Source: Paraburkholderia aromaticivorans
GTDB taxonomy: Bacteria > Pseudomonadota > Gammaproteobacteria > Burkholderiales > Burkholderiaceae
Assembly (NCBI RefSeq): GCF_012689525.1
Contig: NZ_CP051516.1
Location: 806,001-870,000 of the forward strand
DNA: 64,000 bases
Reading direction: 5' to 3'
The notes below the pieces were generated by a model. It had not been told where the DNA came from. It was given only the letters and a program-made list of their open reading frames with translations, and made no database searches. Every line of letters starts with the position of its first letter. Position 1 is the stretch's first letter. Positions 1-7,962 of the stretch are shown here, piece by piece. The position numbers and the translations under genes are program-made.

Positions 1-48
1 GCTCTTCGAGACGAAGGTACGCTTGGCGAGTGCATGAACCCGCGTCAT
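1..48 (-). CDS. Partial CDS, 5' end only, last gene of the DPA-type operon in this window
   Basis: An ATG at 46-48 on the minus strand overlaps the TGA of the upstream flavoprotein gene in an ATGA junction. The frame stays open to the window edge and reads MTRVHALAKRTFVSKS. The four-base overlap is typical of translationally coupled operon genes, and it is the main reason for calling this a gene. Sixteen residues are too few to name a family. Confidence 0.45.
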   Translation of the reverse strand, partial: MTRVHALAKRTFVSKS

Positions 49-1328
49 ATCATCCTCGCCATCTTGCGCGATAGCCCGATACTCTCCGAGATGCCACGGT
101 CTTCGGGGTAGTAGTAAGACGTATCGGCGACGAGCAAGCCTTCCACCGGCAACTGAATCGGCGGCAGGCGGTCGAGATAACCCGGTTCGCAAATCGGTTG
201 CGCGAAACGATACCGGCTCGCACGCACGTCGATGAAATCGTCCGGCTTGAGTGCCGGGTTGATTTTCATCAGATAGCGTTTCACTTTGTCGATGAACGCC
301 GAATCCGGTTCCTGGTACTTCGGATGTTCGCCCGGAATATAGAACGGCACGTAGACGACGTGATGATCGAGCGGCCGCAGATTCGTATATTCGACGATGC
401 CCGGAATATCCATCTCCGGATCGTTGGTGTTCAGCCAGAAGTTCTCGGTTACCGATTTCTTCAGCTTGGCGATAATGCACACCACGGCCACGTTCTTGAC
501 GCTGCGGAATGCGTCGAGAATCTCGGTGGGCAAATCCGGCATCACGCGCGGCACATAGGGCAGCGGAATCGTGCTGATGACTTTGTCGAACGGCAGGAAC
601 TCGCCACCGGCTTCGATACCCGTGACCTTGCCGTTCTCGATCACGACCTTCTGCGCGGGTGTGCCAAGACGAAACTCGCCGCCGTTGGCCTCGATATAAC
701 GGCGCATACCTTCCAGCAACGTATCGGAACCGCCTTCGAGGTAGCCGAGCTTCTCGTGAAAGAGGTTATAGCGCGAGCGGCCGATACGGCGAATACGACT
801 CCAGATCCAGGCGGCGGACAGGTTGTCCGCGTAGTCGTAGAACTTGTAGTCGAACAGACGCCGCCACAACACTTCCCACGCTTCCTCACCAATCCAGCGG
901 CGAATCCAGCCCGTCGCTTCAACGTGATCGAGCGGCTTCCAGTCGTTGCGCTTGGTCGACAGAAACGCGTGCAAGCCATAGCGGAATTTGGCTTGCAGGC
1001 TGAGTCCCTTGAACTTCAGGAGCGCCATCGGGTTGCCCCACGGCTGCACGCGGCCTTGATAGAAGTAGCCCATCTTCGTTTCGCGCCACTGCATTTTTTC
1101 TTCGATGCCGAGCTCGCGCAGCACTTCGAAGAAAGCGTGATCGGAAATCGCGTGGAAATGATAGTAGCGCTCGATGGAGAGGCCGCCGAAGTCAAAGCAC
1201 GCGGCCATCCCGCCAACCCGGTCGTCCGCTTCGAAAATGACCGGTTTGCGCCCGTCCTTGACGAGCTGGTAGGCGGCGCCGAGACCCATCGGCCCGGCGC
1301 CGAGTACTGCAATGCGTTGTTCGCTCAT
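45..1328 (-). CDS. FAD-dependent oxidoreductase, amine oxidase / UDP-galactopyranose mutase-like
   Basis: The protein has 427 residues from the ATG at 1328. The open frame runs 30 codons further upstream, but the FAD motif GAGPMGLG at residues 10-17 sits where a mature N-terminus should place it, so I start at MSEQRIAVLG. A second glycine pair (RVGGM) near residue 42 is typical of the amine-oxidase/protoporphyrinogen-oxidase fold, and the C-terminal segment with ADTSYYYPEDRGISES closes the FAD site. Flavoproteins of this look are common in glycan operons, where UDP-galactopyranose mutase is the best-known relative. The gene lies 13 bp after the epimerase gene and overlaps the next gene by four bases. 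A role in modifying a lipid-linked or nucleotide sugar is inferred from position; the substrate is unknown. Confidence 0.75.
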   Translation of the reverse strand: MSEQRIAVLGAGPMGLGAAYQLVKDGRKPVIFEADDRVGGMAACFDFGGLSIERYYHFHAISDHAFFEVLRELGIEEKMQWRETKMGYFYQGRVQPWGNPMALLKFKGLSLQAKFRYGLHAFLSTKRNDWKPLDHVEATGWIRRWIGEEAWEVLWRRLFDYKFYDYADNLSAAWIWSRIRRIGRSRYNLFHEKLGYLEGGSDTLLEGMRRYIEANGGEFRLGTPAQKVVIENGKVTGIEAGGEFLPFDKVISTIPLPYVPRVMPDLPTEILDAFRSVKNVAVVCIIAKLKKSVTENFWLNTNDPEMDIPGIVEYTNLRPLDHHVVYVPFYIPGEHPKYQEPDSAFIDKVKRYLMKINPALKPDDFIDVRASRYRFAQPICEPGYLDRLPPIQLPVEGLLVADTSYYYPEDRGISESIGLSRKMARMI

Positions 1329-1341
1329 AACGTGGCTCTGC

Positions 1342-2280
1342 TCAGAATTCCAGTGCGATGTGGCTATACGTCGGATCGTTGAAGGTCTCGTCCATGGCCT
1401 TTGCGAATGGCGTAGCACGGATCTTGAAGATGCCTTCCCAGTCGATCACTTCGAATTCGTCGCCGGCCGTCAACGCTTTGAGCTGGTCCGCGGTGAACGG
1501 CGGGTTCTTGTCGAAGATGGCATACACCTTCAGCAGCACATAGAAGAGACCATACGGAATTCGCACGATCGCGCACGGTGCGCGAGTGGCGCGCTTGATC
1601 TGACGGATGATGTCGATATAGTCCACGCGTTCGAGGCCGGTGATATTGAATGCCTGGCCCTTGATGCGCGACTCGATGCAACTGATGATCACATTGCAGA
1701 AGTCGCCGACGTAGAGCGGCTGACGCATGTATTTGCCGCTGCCGGGAATCGGGAACACCGGTACGCGATGCATGAAGCGCGACAGCCAGCCGAGGTGCTT
1801 GCGGTCGAACCAGCCGAACATCAGCGTAGGCCGCAACACCACGCATTCGATGCCCGAGGCGTGCACGATCTCTTCCTGCTCGCGTTTCGTGTCGGTATAG
1901 AAATCCTCGCCCACGGAATTCACCACCGAAGAACTGATGTGCACGGTGTACGGAATCTGGTTGCGCTTGATCACCTCGAGCACATTTCGCGTGGACGTGA
2001 TGTTGTTGCGAATAAACGGTTCGATGGTCGGAGCGCCGATCTGCGCCTGCAGCATGACGACGAGATCCGCGCCTTCGAAGTGCTGTTCCCAACCGCCCGG
2101 CTCGGCCAGATCGGCATAAATTGCCGTGACGTCAGGATGGACCTTGCGAAGCACTTCCAGGTTGGCCTTGTGCTTGTCGATCACGACCAGATTGTCATAC
2201 CCGCGCGCTTTGAGTCGCGCAACGAGGTTCTGGCCGACAAGGCCGGCGCCGCCTGGAAGAAGGATGCGGGTTTGGTTCAT
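1342..2280 (-). CDS. NAD-dependent epimerase/dehydratase, extended SDR
   Basis: This is a 312-residue extended short-chain dehydrogenase. The dinucleotide motif GGAGLVG is at residues 10-16. A serine cluster (S116-S118) and Y128-x-x-x-K132 (YTDTK) supply the catalytic residues. The C-terminal half contains a long hydrophobic stretch (IPYGLFYVLLKVYAIF), so peripheral membrane contact is possible. Such enzymes epimerise or dehydrate nucleotide sugars, but some act on lipid-linked sugars. It lies in the arabinose operon, after a membrane glycosyltransferase-like gene (115 bp gap) and 13 bp before the flavoprotein gene. Family assignment is firm; substrate is not. Confidence 0.82.
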   Translation of the reverse strand: MNQTRILLPGGAGLVGQNLVARLKARGYDNLVVIDKHKANLEVLRKVHPDVTAIYADLAEPGGWEQHFEGADLVVMLQAQIGAPTIEPFIRNNITSTRNVLEVIKRNQIPYTVHISSSVVNSVGEDFYTDTKREQEEIVHASGIECVVLRPTLMFGWFDRKHLGWLSRFMHRVPVFPIPGSGKYMRQPLYVGDFCNVIISCIESRIKGQAFNITGLERVDYIDIIRQIKRATRAPCAIVRIPYGLFYVLLKVYAIFDKNPPFTADQLKALTAGDEFEVIDWEGIFKIRATPFAKAMDETFNDPTYSHIALEF

Positions 2281-2395
2281 GCGTTAACTCTTTGAATGGG
2301 GCGTTCAGCAACTTTGTAAGGGCTAGATGATACTAGCAAGCCAAGACATCTCCAGAAACGGCCTGGAAACCGCCGGCGGCCGCTACGGGCCGCGC

Positions 2396-4111
2396 CTATT
2401 GAACTGTCGCTGCCGCAGGCATTGCTGCGGGCATCGGTTTTTCGGCCTGCAGTGCGCAATAGGTGCCGTTGGCCGTTTGTCCATCGACTCGTATGCCGCC
2501 GCTTGCCGGCGCCTTGAAGAAAGCCGTCCAGCCACTGTATCGGGCCCTTCGTCCGAATATGTTGCGAACGTCGCCTCGCTCGGCGCCGATGACGCCGGTG
2601 CCAAGTGTCATACCGGCGGCGTCGGTGACGACGATCGCTCGCGGCGTGCGCTTGTCTGCCTGGTCGTAAATCCAACCCGTGGCGCGATACATGCCGGGGG
2701 TCGTCGTCGCCGAGATGTCGTCGATGCTACCAGCGCAGGGCAAGGATGCGTTGATCCGGCTCGGCGGCACCAGATAGTCGGGTTGATTCAACGCGAAAAT
2801 CGACAGTTGTTCTGCCTCGGCTTGCCGCGCGATGTTCGGCAAAGCGTCCGGAAACGGATAGACCGGGCGGATGATCTCCGGATCATAGACATGAGCCCGC
2901 AGCGCGAGGCCGGCGACAAAGCGTGCGTAAGTCTCATCACGATCCGCCCGCACGAAGAAGCGTTGACCCGACGCGACGGCCAAGGTGGCGAGCGTCGCGA
3001 CGAAGACGGCACGCTTCAGTTGTTCCGGTGTGCGGCTGTTTAGCGCGGCAAAGAGGATCAGTGCGAGCCAGCCCATCAGGGAGGCTGTCGTATAGCGCGA
3101 AGCCAGCGCTGTCTCAAGCCCGAACCAAAGCCGCCCGCTCGCCGTCAGCAGCGCATTGCCCGCGATGAACAATGCAAATACGAGCAAGGCCACACCTTGA
3201 GGGCGATCGGCACTGGGGCGCAAGAGTTTGAAGCAGTTTGCCGCAAGCGCCGCCAACACCAGAATACCCGCGACGTAGGCTCCCGCGAGGCCGGTCCTGA
3301 TCTGAAAGGCCGGCGAACCCAGATAGAGCAGCGCGTAGCGAACCGCGGCAATCGGGTGCTCGCGCACGCCGGCGATCAGATTGCCGCTGCTGCCCGGCTT
3401 GTGCCAGTCGATGAAATAGGCCAGCCATACGGCAACGGCCACGACGACGATTGCCAGCAGTTCGCGCGGTTTCAGCCGCACGTAGAGCGCCTGCACGATG
3501 AGCGCGGGGAGCACCAGTACACCGCTCGACATCGAGTACGCCGCGAGCCACGCACTGACCAACGCTGCCGTCAGCCACCCGAGCCGTCTTGCGCGTTCGT
3601 CGCCGGCATTGGCTTCGGCGGTACGATCGATTGAATGGAACGCGAGCAGCGCAAAGAGATAAACGGCGAACCACTGGCTTTGAAATCCCCACGCGAAGTT
3701 TTCCCGCTGCATCCACGAGAAGGCGAATACGAGGATGGCGCCCGCCAGTCCGAAGCGTGTCTGCCGCGAGAGAGTGGGGCGGTAGTGGATCGTGATGCGG
3801 AAAAAAGCCACCGCAAGCGCACCCGCAAGCATCAGATTGGAAATGAGGGAAAAGACATTTCGGCCGCCGAAATAACGGATGTCGGCGAAAAATATCAATC
3901 GCGAGAAAGTCAGGCGATGTTCGTTATGCTGTTCGAAGAACGCGTGCCAGGGATCTTGCGCGGCGCGCATATAGAAGCCAATGGAGCCGTCCCATGAGTC
4001 GCCGTATGGCAACGGCGAAAAGTGCTGCCAAACCGCGAACACCGTTGTTGCGAACGTGATGACACCCAGCGCCAACACCGCGTAGTTGCCAAAAGTTTCT
4101 CGCCGACTCAT
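2396..4111 (-). CDS. Multi-pass membrane protein, probable GT-C glycosyltransferase
   Basis: The protein has 571 residues. Residues 1 to about 410 contain roughly ten hydrophobic segments, and the last 150 residues or so form a soluble domain. The first loop after the first membrane segment has acidic residues in YGDSWDGS (D38, D41), followed by EQHNEHR at residues 60-66. An acidic pair in the first extracytoplasmic loop is the usual catalytic site of GT-C enzymes, which use polyprenyl-phosphate sugars. The gene is 15 bp after the DprE2-like gene, so the natural hypothesis is a transferase that uses decaprenylphosphoryl-arabinose. The C-terminal soluble domain could bind acceptor or glycan. 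I see no direct similarity to Emb proteins or to the Pseudomonas pilin arabinosyltransferase TfpW. Confidence 0.6.
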   Translation of the reverse strand: MSRRETFGNYAVLALGVITFATTVFAVWQHFSPLPYGDSWDGSIGFYMRAAQDPWHAFFEQHNEHRLTFSRLIFFADIRYFGGRNVFSLISNLMLAGALAVAFFRITIHYRPTLSRQTRFGLAGAILVFAFSWMQRENFAWGFQSQWFAVYLFALLAFHSIDRTAEANAGDERARRLGWLTAALVSAWLAAYSMSSGVLVLPALIVQALYVRLKPRELLAIVVVAVAVWLAYFIDWHKPGSSGNLIAGVREHPIAAVRYALLYLGSPAFQIRTGLAGAYVAGILVLAALAANCFKLLRPSADRPQGVALLVFALFIAGNALLTASGRLWFGLETALASRYTTASLMGWLALILFAALNSRTPEQLKRAVFVATLATLAVASGQRFFVRADRDETYARFVAGLALRAHVYDPEIIRPVYPFPDALPNIARQAEAEQLSIFALNQPDYLVPPSRINASLPCAGSIDDISATTTPGMYRATGWIYDQADKRTPRAIVVTDAAGMTLGTGVIGAERGDVRNIFGRRARYSGWTAFFKAPASGGIRVDGQTANGTYCALQAEKPMPAAMPAAATVQ

Positions 4112-4126
4112 CGTCCCGATTTCCCT

Positions 4127-4867
4127 TTACAGGGACGCGCGCTTGAACAAGAAGCGCGGAACCGAGCGGATGATCAGCATGATGATCGCCCAGAACCAGC
4201 GCGTATACAGCACGTCCTTGCGCTTGTCGACGGCGCGCACGATGTCGCTCGCCACCTGGTCGGGTGTCGCGACAAGGGGGCCGGGCAAGGGCAGGCCGGC
4301 TGTCATCGGCGTCGCCACGAAGCCCGGTTTGATGGTCAGAACGTGGACGCCGACTTTGAATAACCGTGCATTCAGTCCCTCGCAGAACGCGGAAAGCGCG
4401 GCCTTCGCGCTGCCGTACAGATAGTTCGAGGGTCGGCCGCGATCGCCCGCCACCGACGAGATGACCGCCAGTGCACCGCGCTTCTGCGCTTCCAGGATGT
4501 TGGCAATCGGCGTCAACAGCGCGATCACCGAAACAGCATTCGTGTTGAATTCACGCACGGCCACCGCGGGGTCCGCCTGGCACGCGGCCTGGTCCGGCAA
4601 AGTGCCGGGCGCGACCAGCACGATATCGAGCGCGCCGAGTTCTTTCTGGCACTGTTCGAGCATGCCCGCATGCAGATCCAGGCGATCGATATCGAGTTGA
4701 TGACTGGCTGCCAGTTGCGCGCCGCGCGCGGTCAGATCCGCGGCCACCTGCTGGAGGCGTTCGCCGTTGCGGGCAACCAGGAAAAAACGTGCGCCTTGGG
4801 TGGCCCATTGGCGTGCACAGGCGATGGCGATCGCCGACGTGGCGCCGACGATAAGAATGTTTTTCAT
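4127..4867 (-). CDS. dprE2: DprE2-like short-chain dehydrogenase (decaprenylphosphoryl-2-keto-ribose reductase)
   Basis: The 246-residue classical SDR starts at MKNILIVGAT. The ATG at 4867 overlaps the stop of the oxidase gene (ATGA), which fixes the start 23 codons inside the open frame. The cofactor motif is GATSAIA (residues 8-14), in which the usual last glycines are alanines. Catalytic S137/S138, Y151 and K155 (YGSAK) are present. A hydrophobic tail, residues 224-236, fits membrane association. In mycobacteria DprE2 reduces the 2-keto intermediate made by DprE1 to give decaprenylphosphoryl-D-arabinose. Direct coupling to a DprE1-like gene supports that role here, although SDR sequences alone seldom define substrate. 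Confidence 0.78.
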   Translation of the reverse strand: MKNILIVGATSAIAIACARQWATQGARFFLVARNGERLQQVAADLTARGAQLAASHQLDIDRLDLHAGMLEQCQKELGALDIVLVAPGTLPDQAACQADPAVAVREFNTNAVSVIALLTPIANILEAQKRGALAVISSVAGDRGRPSNYLYGSAKAALSAFCEGLNARLFKVGVHVLTIKPGFVATPMTAGLPLPGPLVATPDQVASDIVRAVDKRKDVLYTRWFWAIIMLIIRSVPRFLFKRASL

Positions 4868-6180
4868 GTTCGAGTGGTCCGTTCCCAGAAACGCGAAAGT
4901 AACGCGGGGTCGCGCAGCGCTTCGAGTTGCTGCCATTGAGGGTAGGCGGCGCGAAAGTCGGCGCCGGGCATGTGCGCGTCTTTAGCCGGATAGATCCGGC
5001 CGCCGGCTTCGCGCACGATTGCATCGAGATTCGCAAAGAGCCGGGTATTCAATGCGTCGCGCTGCGGGAAATCGAGAGCGAGGGACGTGCCTTCCATCGG
5101 AAACGACAAAAGGCCCGGCGAGCGCAAATCACCGCAGCGTTTCAGTACGGCGAGAAATGAGCCCGTGCCGCTTTTGGCAATCGCGCCGAGGATCGCGCGC
5201 GTCGCGTCACGCGCCGTGGCCGACGGCACCACGCATTGGTATTGCTGAAAGCCCGCCCGCCCGTAGATTCGATTCCATTCCAGCAAGCTGTCCAGCGGGT
5301 AGAAGTAGGCGTCGTAACCGACCTTCGCAACGACTTCGCCGCGCTGCTGCTTCTGGTAGTAGAGCTCGTTGAACGCGCGCAACGTGAAGCGGTTGAACAC
5401 CGGAATCGGCAGCGTGAACGGGACGGTGCGTTTCTTTCGCCGTGTGACTTCGAGCGGTCCGTCCGTCGCATGGTCGCCGGCCATGAAGATGCCGCGTCCG
5501 AGCGCCGAGCCGCGACTTTGGCAATCCACCCAGGCGACGCTGTATTCATGCAATGGGTCGAGCTTTTCCGACAACGCGAAGAACTCGTCCAGATTGCCGA
5601 AGCGGATGCTCGTCATGTCGATCACGCTTGAGCGGATCGGCATCAACTGAATCTCTGCCCACAGGATCAGCCCGGTCAGCCCGAGGCCGCCGATCGTGGC
5701 GGCGAAAAACTCCGCTTGCTCGTCGGGCGAGCACTCGAATTGCGAGCCGTCGCTGCGCGCGAGCGCGAAGCGGCGCACGTGCCGGCCGAAGGTGCCTCGT
5801 ACATGGTGATTCTTGCCGTGGACGTCGTTGGCAATCGCTCCGCCCAAGGTCGCGTATTTCGTGCCCGGTGTGACCGGCAGCATCCAGCCGCGTGGAATCG
5901 CGACGTCGAGAATTTGCTCCAGCGTGACGCCAGGCTCCGCGCGCAAGACGCCGGTTTGCCAGTCAGCGGCAATCAGCCGGTCCAGCGGCAGCGTTTGCAC
6001 GACATGACCAGAGGCGGCGAGGCAACTGTCGCCGTAGCTGCGGCCATTGCCGAAGGCGAGCGTGGTGCCGTGTTCCCGGGCCGCATCCGACCACGTGGCG
6101 CGCGCGGCATCACGCCATGCAATCGCATGCGCCTCCTGCGGTATGGGTGGGTAACGTCCCCATGACAGAACTCTATTCAT
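4864..6180 (-). CDS. dprE1: DprE1-like FAD oxidase (decaprenylphosphoryl-ribose 2'-oxidase)
   Basis: The protein has 438 residues and a VAO-type FAD-binding domain. GRSYGD is at residues 46-51 and GGAIANDVHGKNHH at 113-126, the latter nearly identical to the FAD-binding signature of mycobacterial DprE1. IYPAKDA near the C-terminus carries K400, which aligns with the catalytic lysine of DprE1 (K418 in M. tuberculosis). In GTSLALDFP (364-372), A368 stands where M. tuberculosis DprE1 has C387, the cysteine attacked by benzothiazinones. DprE1 oxidises the 2'-hydroxyl of polyprenylphosphoryl-ribose; DprE2 then reduces the ketone with inversion. The gene starts three bases after the UbiA-type gene and overlaps the SDR gene by four, so the three are one transcriptional unit. 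Confidence 0.88.
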   Translation of the reverse strand: MNRVLSWGRYPPIPQEAHAIAWRDAARATWSDAAREHGTTLAFGNGRSYGDSCLAASGHVVQTLPLDRLIAADWQTGVLRAEPGVTLEQILDVAIPRGWMLPVTPGTKYATLGGAIANDVHGKNHHVRGTFGRHVRRFALARSDGSQFECSPDEQAEFFAATIGGLGLTGLILWAEIQLMPIRSSVIDMTSIRFGNLDEFFALSEKLDPLHEYSVAWVDCQSRGSALGRGIFMAGDHATDGPLEVTRRKKRTVPFTLPIPVFNRFTLRAFNELYYQKQQRGEVVAKVGYDAYFYPLDSLLEWNRIYGRAGFQQYQCVVPSATARDATRAILGAIAKSGTGSFLAVLKRCGDLRSPGLLSFPMEGTSLALDFPQRDALNTRLFANLDAIVREAGGRIYPAKDAHMPGADFRAAYPQWQQLEALRDPALLSRFWERTTRT

Positions 6181-6183
6181 CGC

Positions 6184-7608
6184 CTAGATCGCTGCCCAGA
6201 AAATCAGGCCGCAAAGTACGACGACAGCGAGGCTGACCCGGTCGCGCGCCGCGAAAACGATCGGATCGTCGTGCATCAGACCGCGATGCGCAATGATCCA
6301 GGTGCGGCTTACCCAGTAGAGCAGCAGCGGACAGGCGAGCCAGATGACCTGTGGATGGCGGTACATGCCGGCGGTTTTCGCGTCCTGAATATAGAGCGCA
6401 AGCACGAGTACGGCCAGATAGCCGGACGAGGTCCCAAGCGATGAGATCAGCGACAGGTCGCTCGCCACATAGCCGCGCCCGCGCGTCTTCACGAGGCCGC
6501 GCGCTTTCATCGAGTGCAGTTCGGCATATCGCTTGACCAGCGCGAGGCTCAGGAAGATGAACATCGAGAAGGCGAGCAGCCAGAAAGTCAGTTGCGCGTC
6601 GACCGCCGCCGTTCCGGCGATGATACGCATCGTGTACAGCATGGCCAGCACGACCACGTCGACCATCACCTGGCGTTTCAGGAACATCGAATACGCCAGC
6701 GTCAATATGTAATAGCCGAACAGCGCCGCGGAGAATTGCCAGGGCAGGAAAAGCCACGCGGTGACGAACGCGACCACCAGCAAGACAGGAAAGAGTGCAA
6801 GACCCCATGTGAGCGGCAGCGCGCCGGAGGCAAGCGGGCGTTTCCGTTTGACGGGGTGATGACGGTCGTCCTCGAGATCGAGCAGGTCGTTGAGCAGATA
6901 GACACTCGAGGCGCACAAGCCGAACGTGAGAAACGCCAACAGAGCAGCGAGAGTCAGTTCAGGGGAAGACAACTTATGTGCGGCCAGCAGCGGCAAGAAG
7001 ATCAAAAGATTCTTCAGCCACTGATGCAGGCGCAAGGATTTGGCCCAGGTTTTGGCGGCGGGAGGGCGTGATTCGATCACCCGCTCCACATTGCCGATCT
7101 TGCGGGCGGCGCGTTCCACCCCATTGGACGGATTCACCACGTACGCGCGGTCGGCGGATTGCCAGACCGCTAAGTCGTCATGCGAATTGCCGGCATAGTC
7201 GAAGCCTTTTTCGCCGTACTCGGCGACCAGCGTATCGCGCTTGTTGTGAGCGGACAGGTTGATGCTGTCGTTCGTGGCGAACGTCCTGTCGAAAATGCCG
7301 AGATGGGCGGAGATGGCTTGCGCGTAACGTTCGTGGCTTGCCGTGGCCAGCACCAGCGTGCGACCGGCGTCGCGTTCACCCTTCAGCCATTGCAGGACCG
7401 TGGCGTCGTAGGGCAGCACGGCGACGTCCACGTTGGTCGCGTCGGCGAGGCCCGCTTTCAAACCTGGCTTGCCGCCGCGCGCGAGCCACAGCAGCGGCTC
7501 GTAAAAGCGTTGCGGGGCTGCCTTCAGATAGGCAAATCCAGACTCGATCAGGATGTCTGAGCGAATCAATGTGCCATCGAGGTCGACGACGAGTGGTCTG
7601 CTGCGCAT
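6184..7608 (-). CDS. HAD phosphatase-UbiA prenyltransferase fusion (phosphoribose polyprenyl transferase-like)
   Basis: The protein has 474 residues. Residues 1 to about 180 are a HAD-like hydrolase: DLDGT with nucleophile D9 and general acid D11, and GNSHDD (140-145) as the metal motif. Residues about 190-474 are a UbiA-type membrane domain with several hydrophobic helices. Its first aspartate motif, NDLLDLEDDRHHPVKRKRP starting at N240, has the N-D-x-x-D-x-x-x-D-x-x-H-P-x-K spacing of mycobacterial Rv3806c, which transfers 5-phosphoribose from PRPP to decaprenyl phosphate. The HAD half could remove the 5-phosphate from the product, a job done by a separate enzyme in mycobacteria. It is the promoter-proximal gene of the operon, with a modest AGGGCAG ribosome site. 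The combined role is inferred. Confidence 0.82.
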   Translation of the reverse strand: MRSRPLVVDLDGTLIRSDILIESGFAYLKAAPQRFYEPLLWLARGGKPGLKAGLADATNVDVAVLPYDATVLQWLKGERDAGRTLVLATASHERYAQAISAHLGIFDRTFATNDSINLSAHNKRDTLVAEYGEKGFDYAGNSHDDLAVWQSADRAYVVNPSNGVERAARKIGNVERVIESRPPAAKTWAKSLRLHQWLKNLLIFLPLLAAHKLSSPELTLAALLAFLTFGLCASSVYLLNDLLDLEDDRHHPVKRKRPLASGALPLTWGLALFPVLLVVAFVTAWLFLPWQFSAALFGYYILTLAYSMFLKRQVMVDVVVLAMLYTMRIIAGTAAVDAQLTFWLLAFSMFIFLSLALVKRYAELHSMKARGLVKTRGRGYVASDLSLISSLGTSSGYLAVLVLALYIQDAKTAGMYRHPQVIWLACPLLLYWVSRTWIIAHRGLMHDDPIVFAARDRVSLAVVVLCGLIFWAAI

Positions 7609-7962
7609 TCATTCTGCCCTGAGGGCGGTTGTCAGATTTGTTGAGCGGACGGCTGCCGTCTGTGGCGCTGCACTGAAGCCCGAATTTCGTCCGATAACGA
7701 ACGGTCGGAGTTTGGCGGCGTTACTTTACTATTCCGCGATAATGCGCACAACCTCGCAGGTGAAGTGCCTGATTCTGAGGCAGAAGATCCGAATTAAAAC
7801 AGAATAAATAGGGTTTGATGGAGTCGTATCGGGCGTAACAAAGGGAAAGACGGGTTGCCGAACAGCGAAAATTTGAGCAAACTTCCGGTTTGTTGCGTCC
7901 GCGCAACGTAGGTTTTTTCGAAGTGCCCACCGAAGTGCCCACGATAAGGCACGCAGTTCTAC
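7609..7962. promoter_or_regulatory. Divergent intergenic promoter region, arabinose operon / O-antigen operon
   Basis: This 354-bp gap separates the minus-strand arabinose operon from the plus-strand glycosyltransferase operon, so it must hold promoters in both directions. It includes an AT-rich core around 7780-7815, unlike the GC-rich coding sequence on both sides. I cannot place -35 and -10 boxes with confidence. A 12-bp tandem repeat lies just before the plus-strand start. Confidence 0.5.
7919..7942 (+). repeat. Exact 12-bp tandem direct repeat upstream of the GT2 gene
   Basis: CGAAGTGCCCAC occurs twice in direct succession, ending 20 bp before the ATG at 7963. Its position in the presumed leader makes it a possible operator or a slippage-prone spacer. 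No function can be assigned from sequence. Confidence 0.6.

Noticed and set aside
198..1382. 394-codon open frame on the plus strand
   Set aside because: It is antisense to the flavoprotein gene, with Arg/His/Val-rich composition and no motif.
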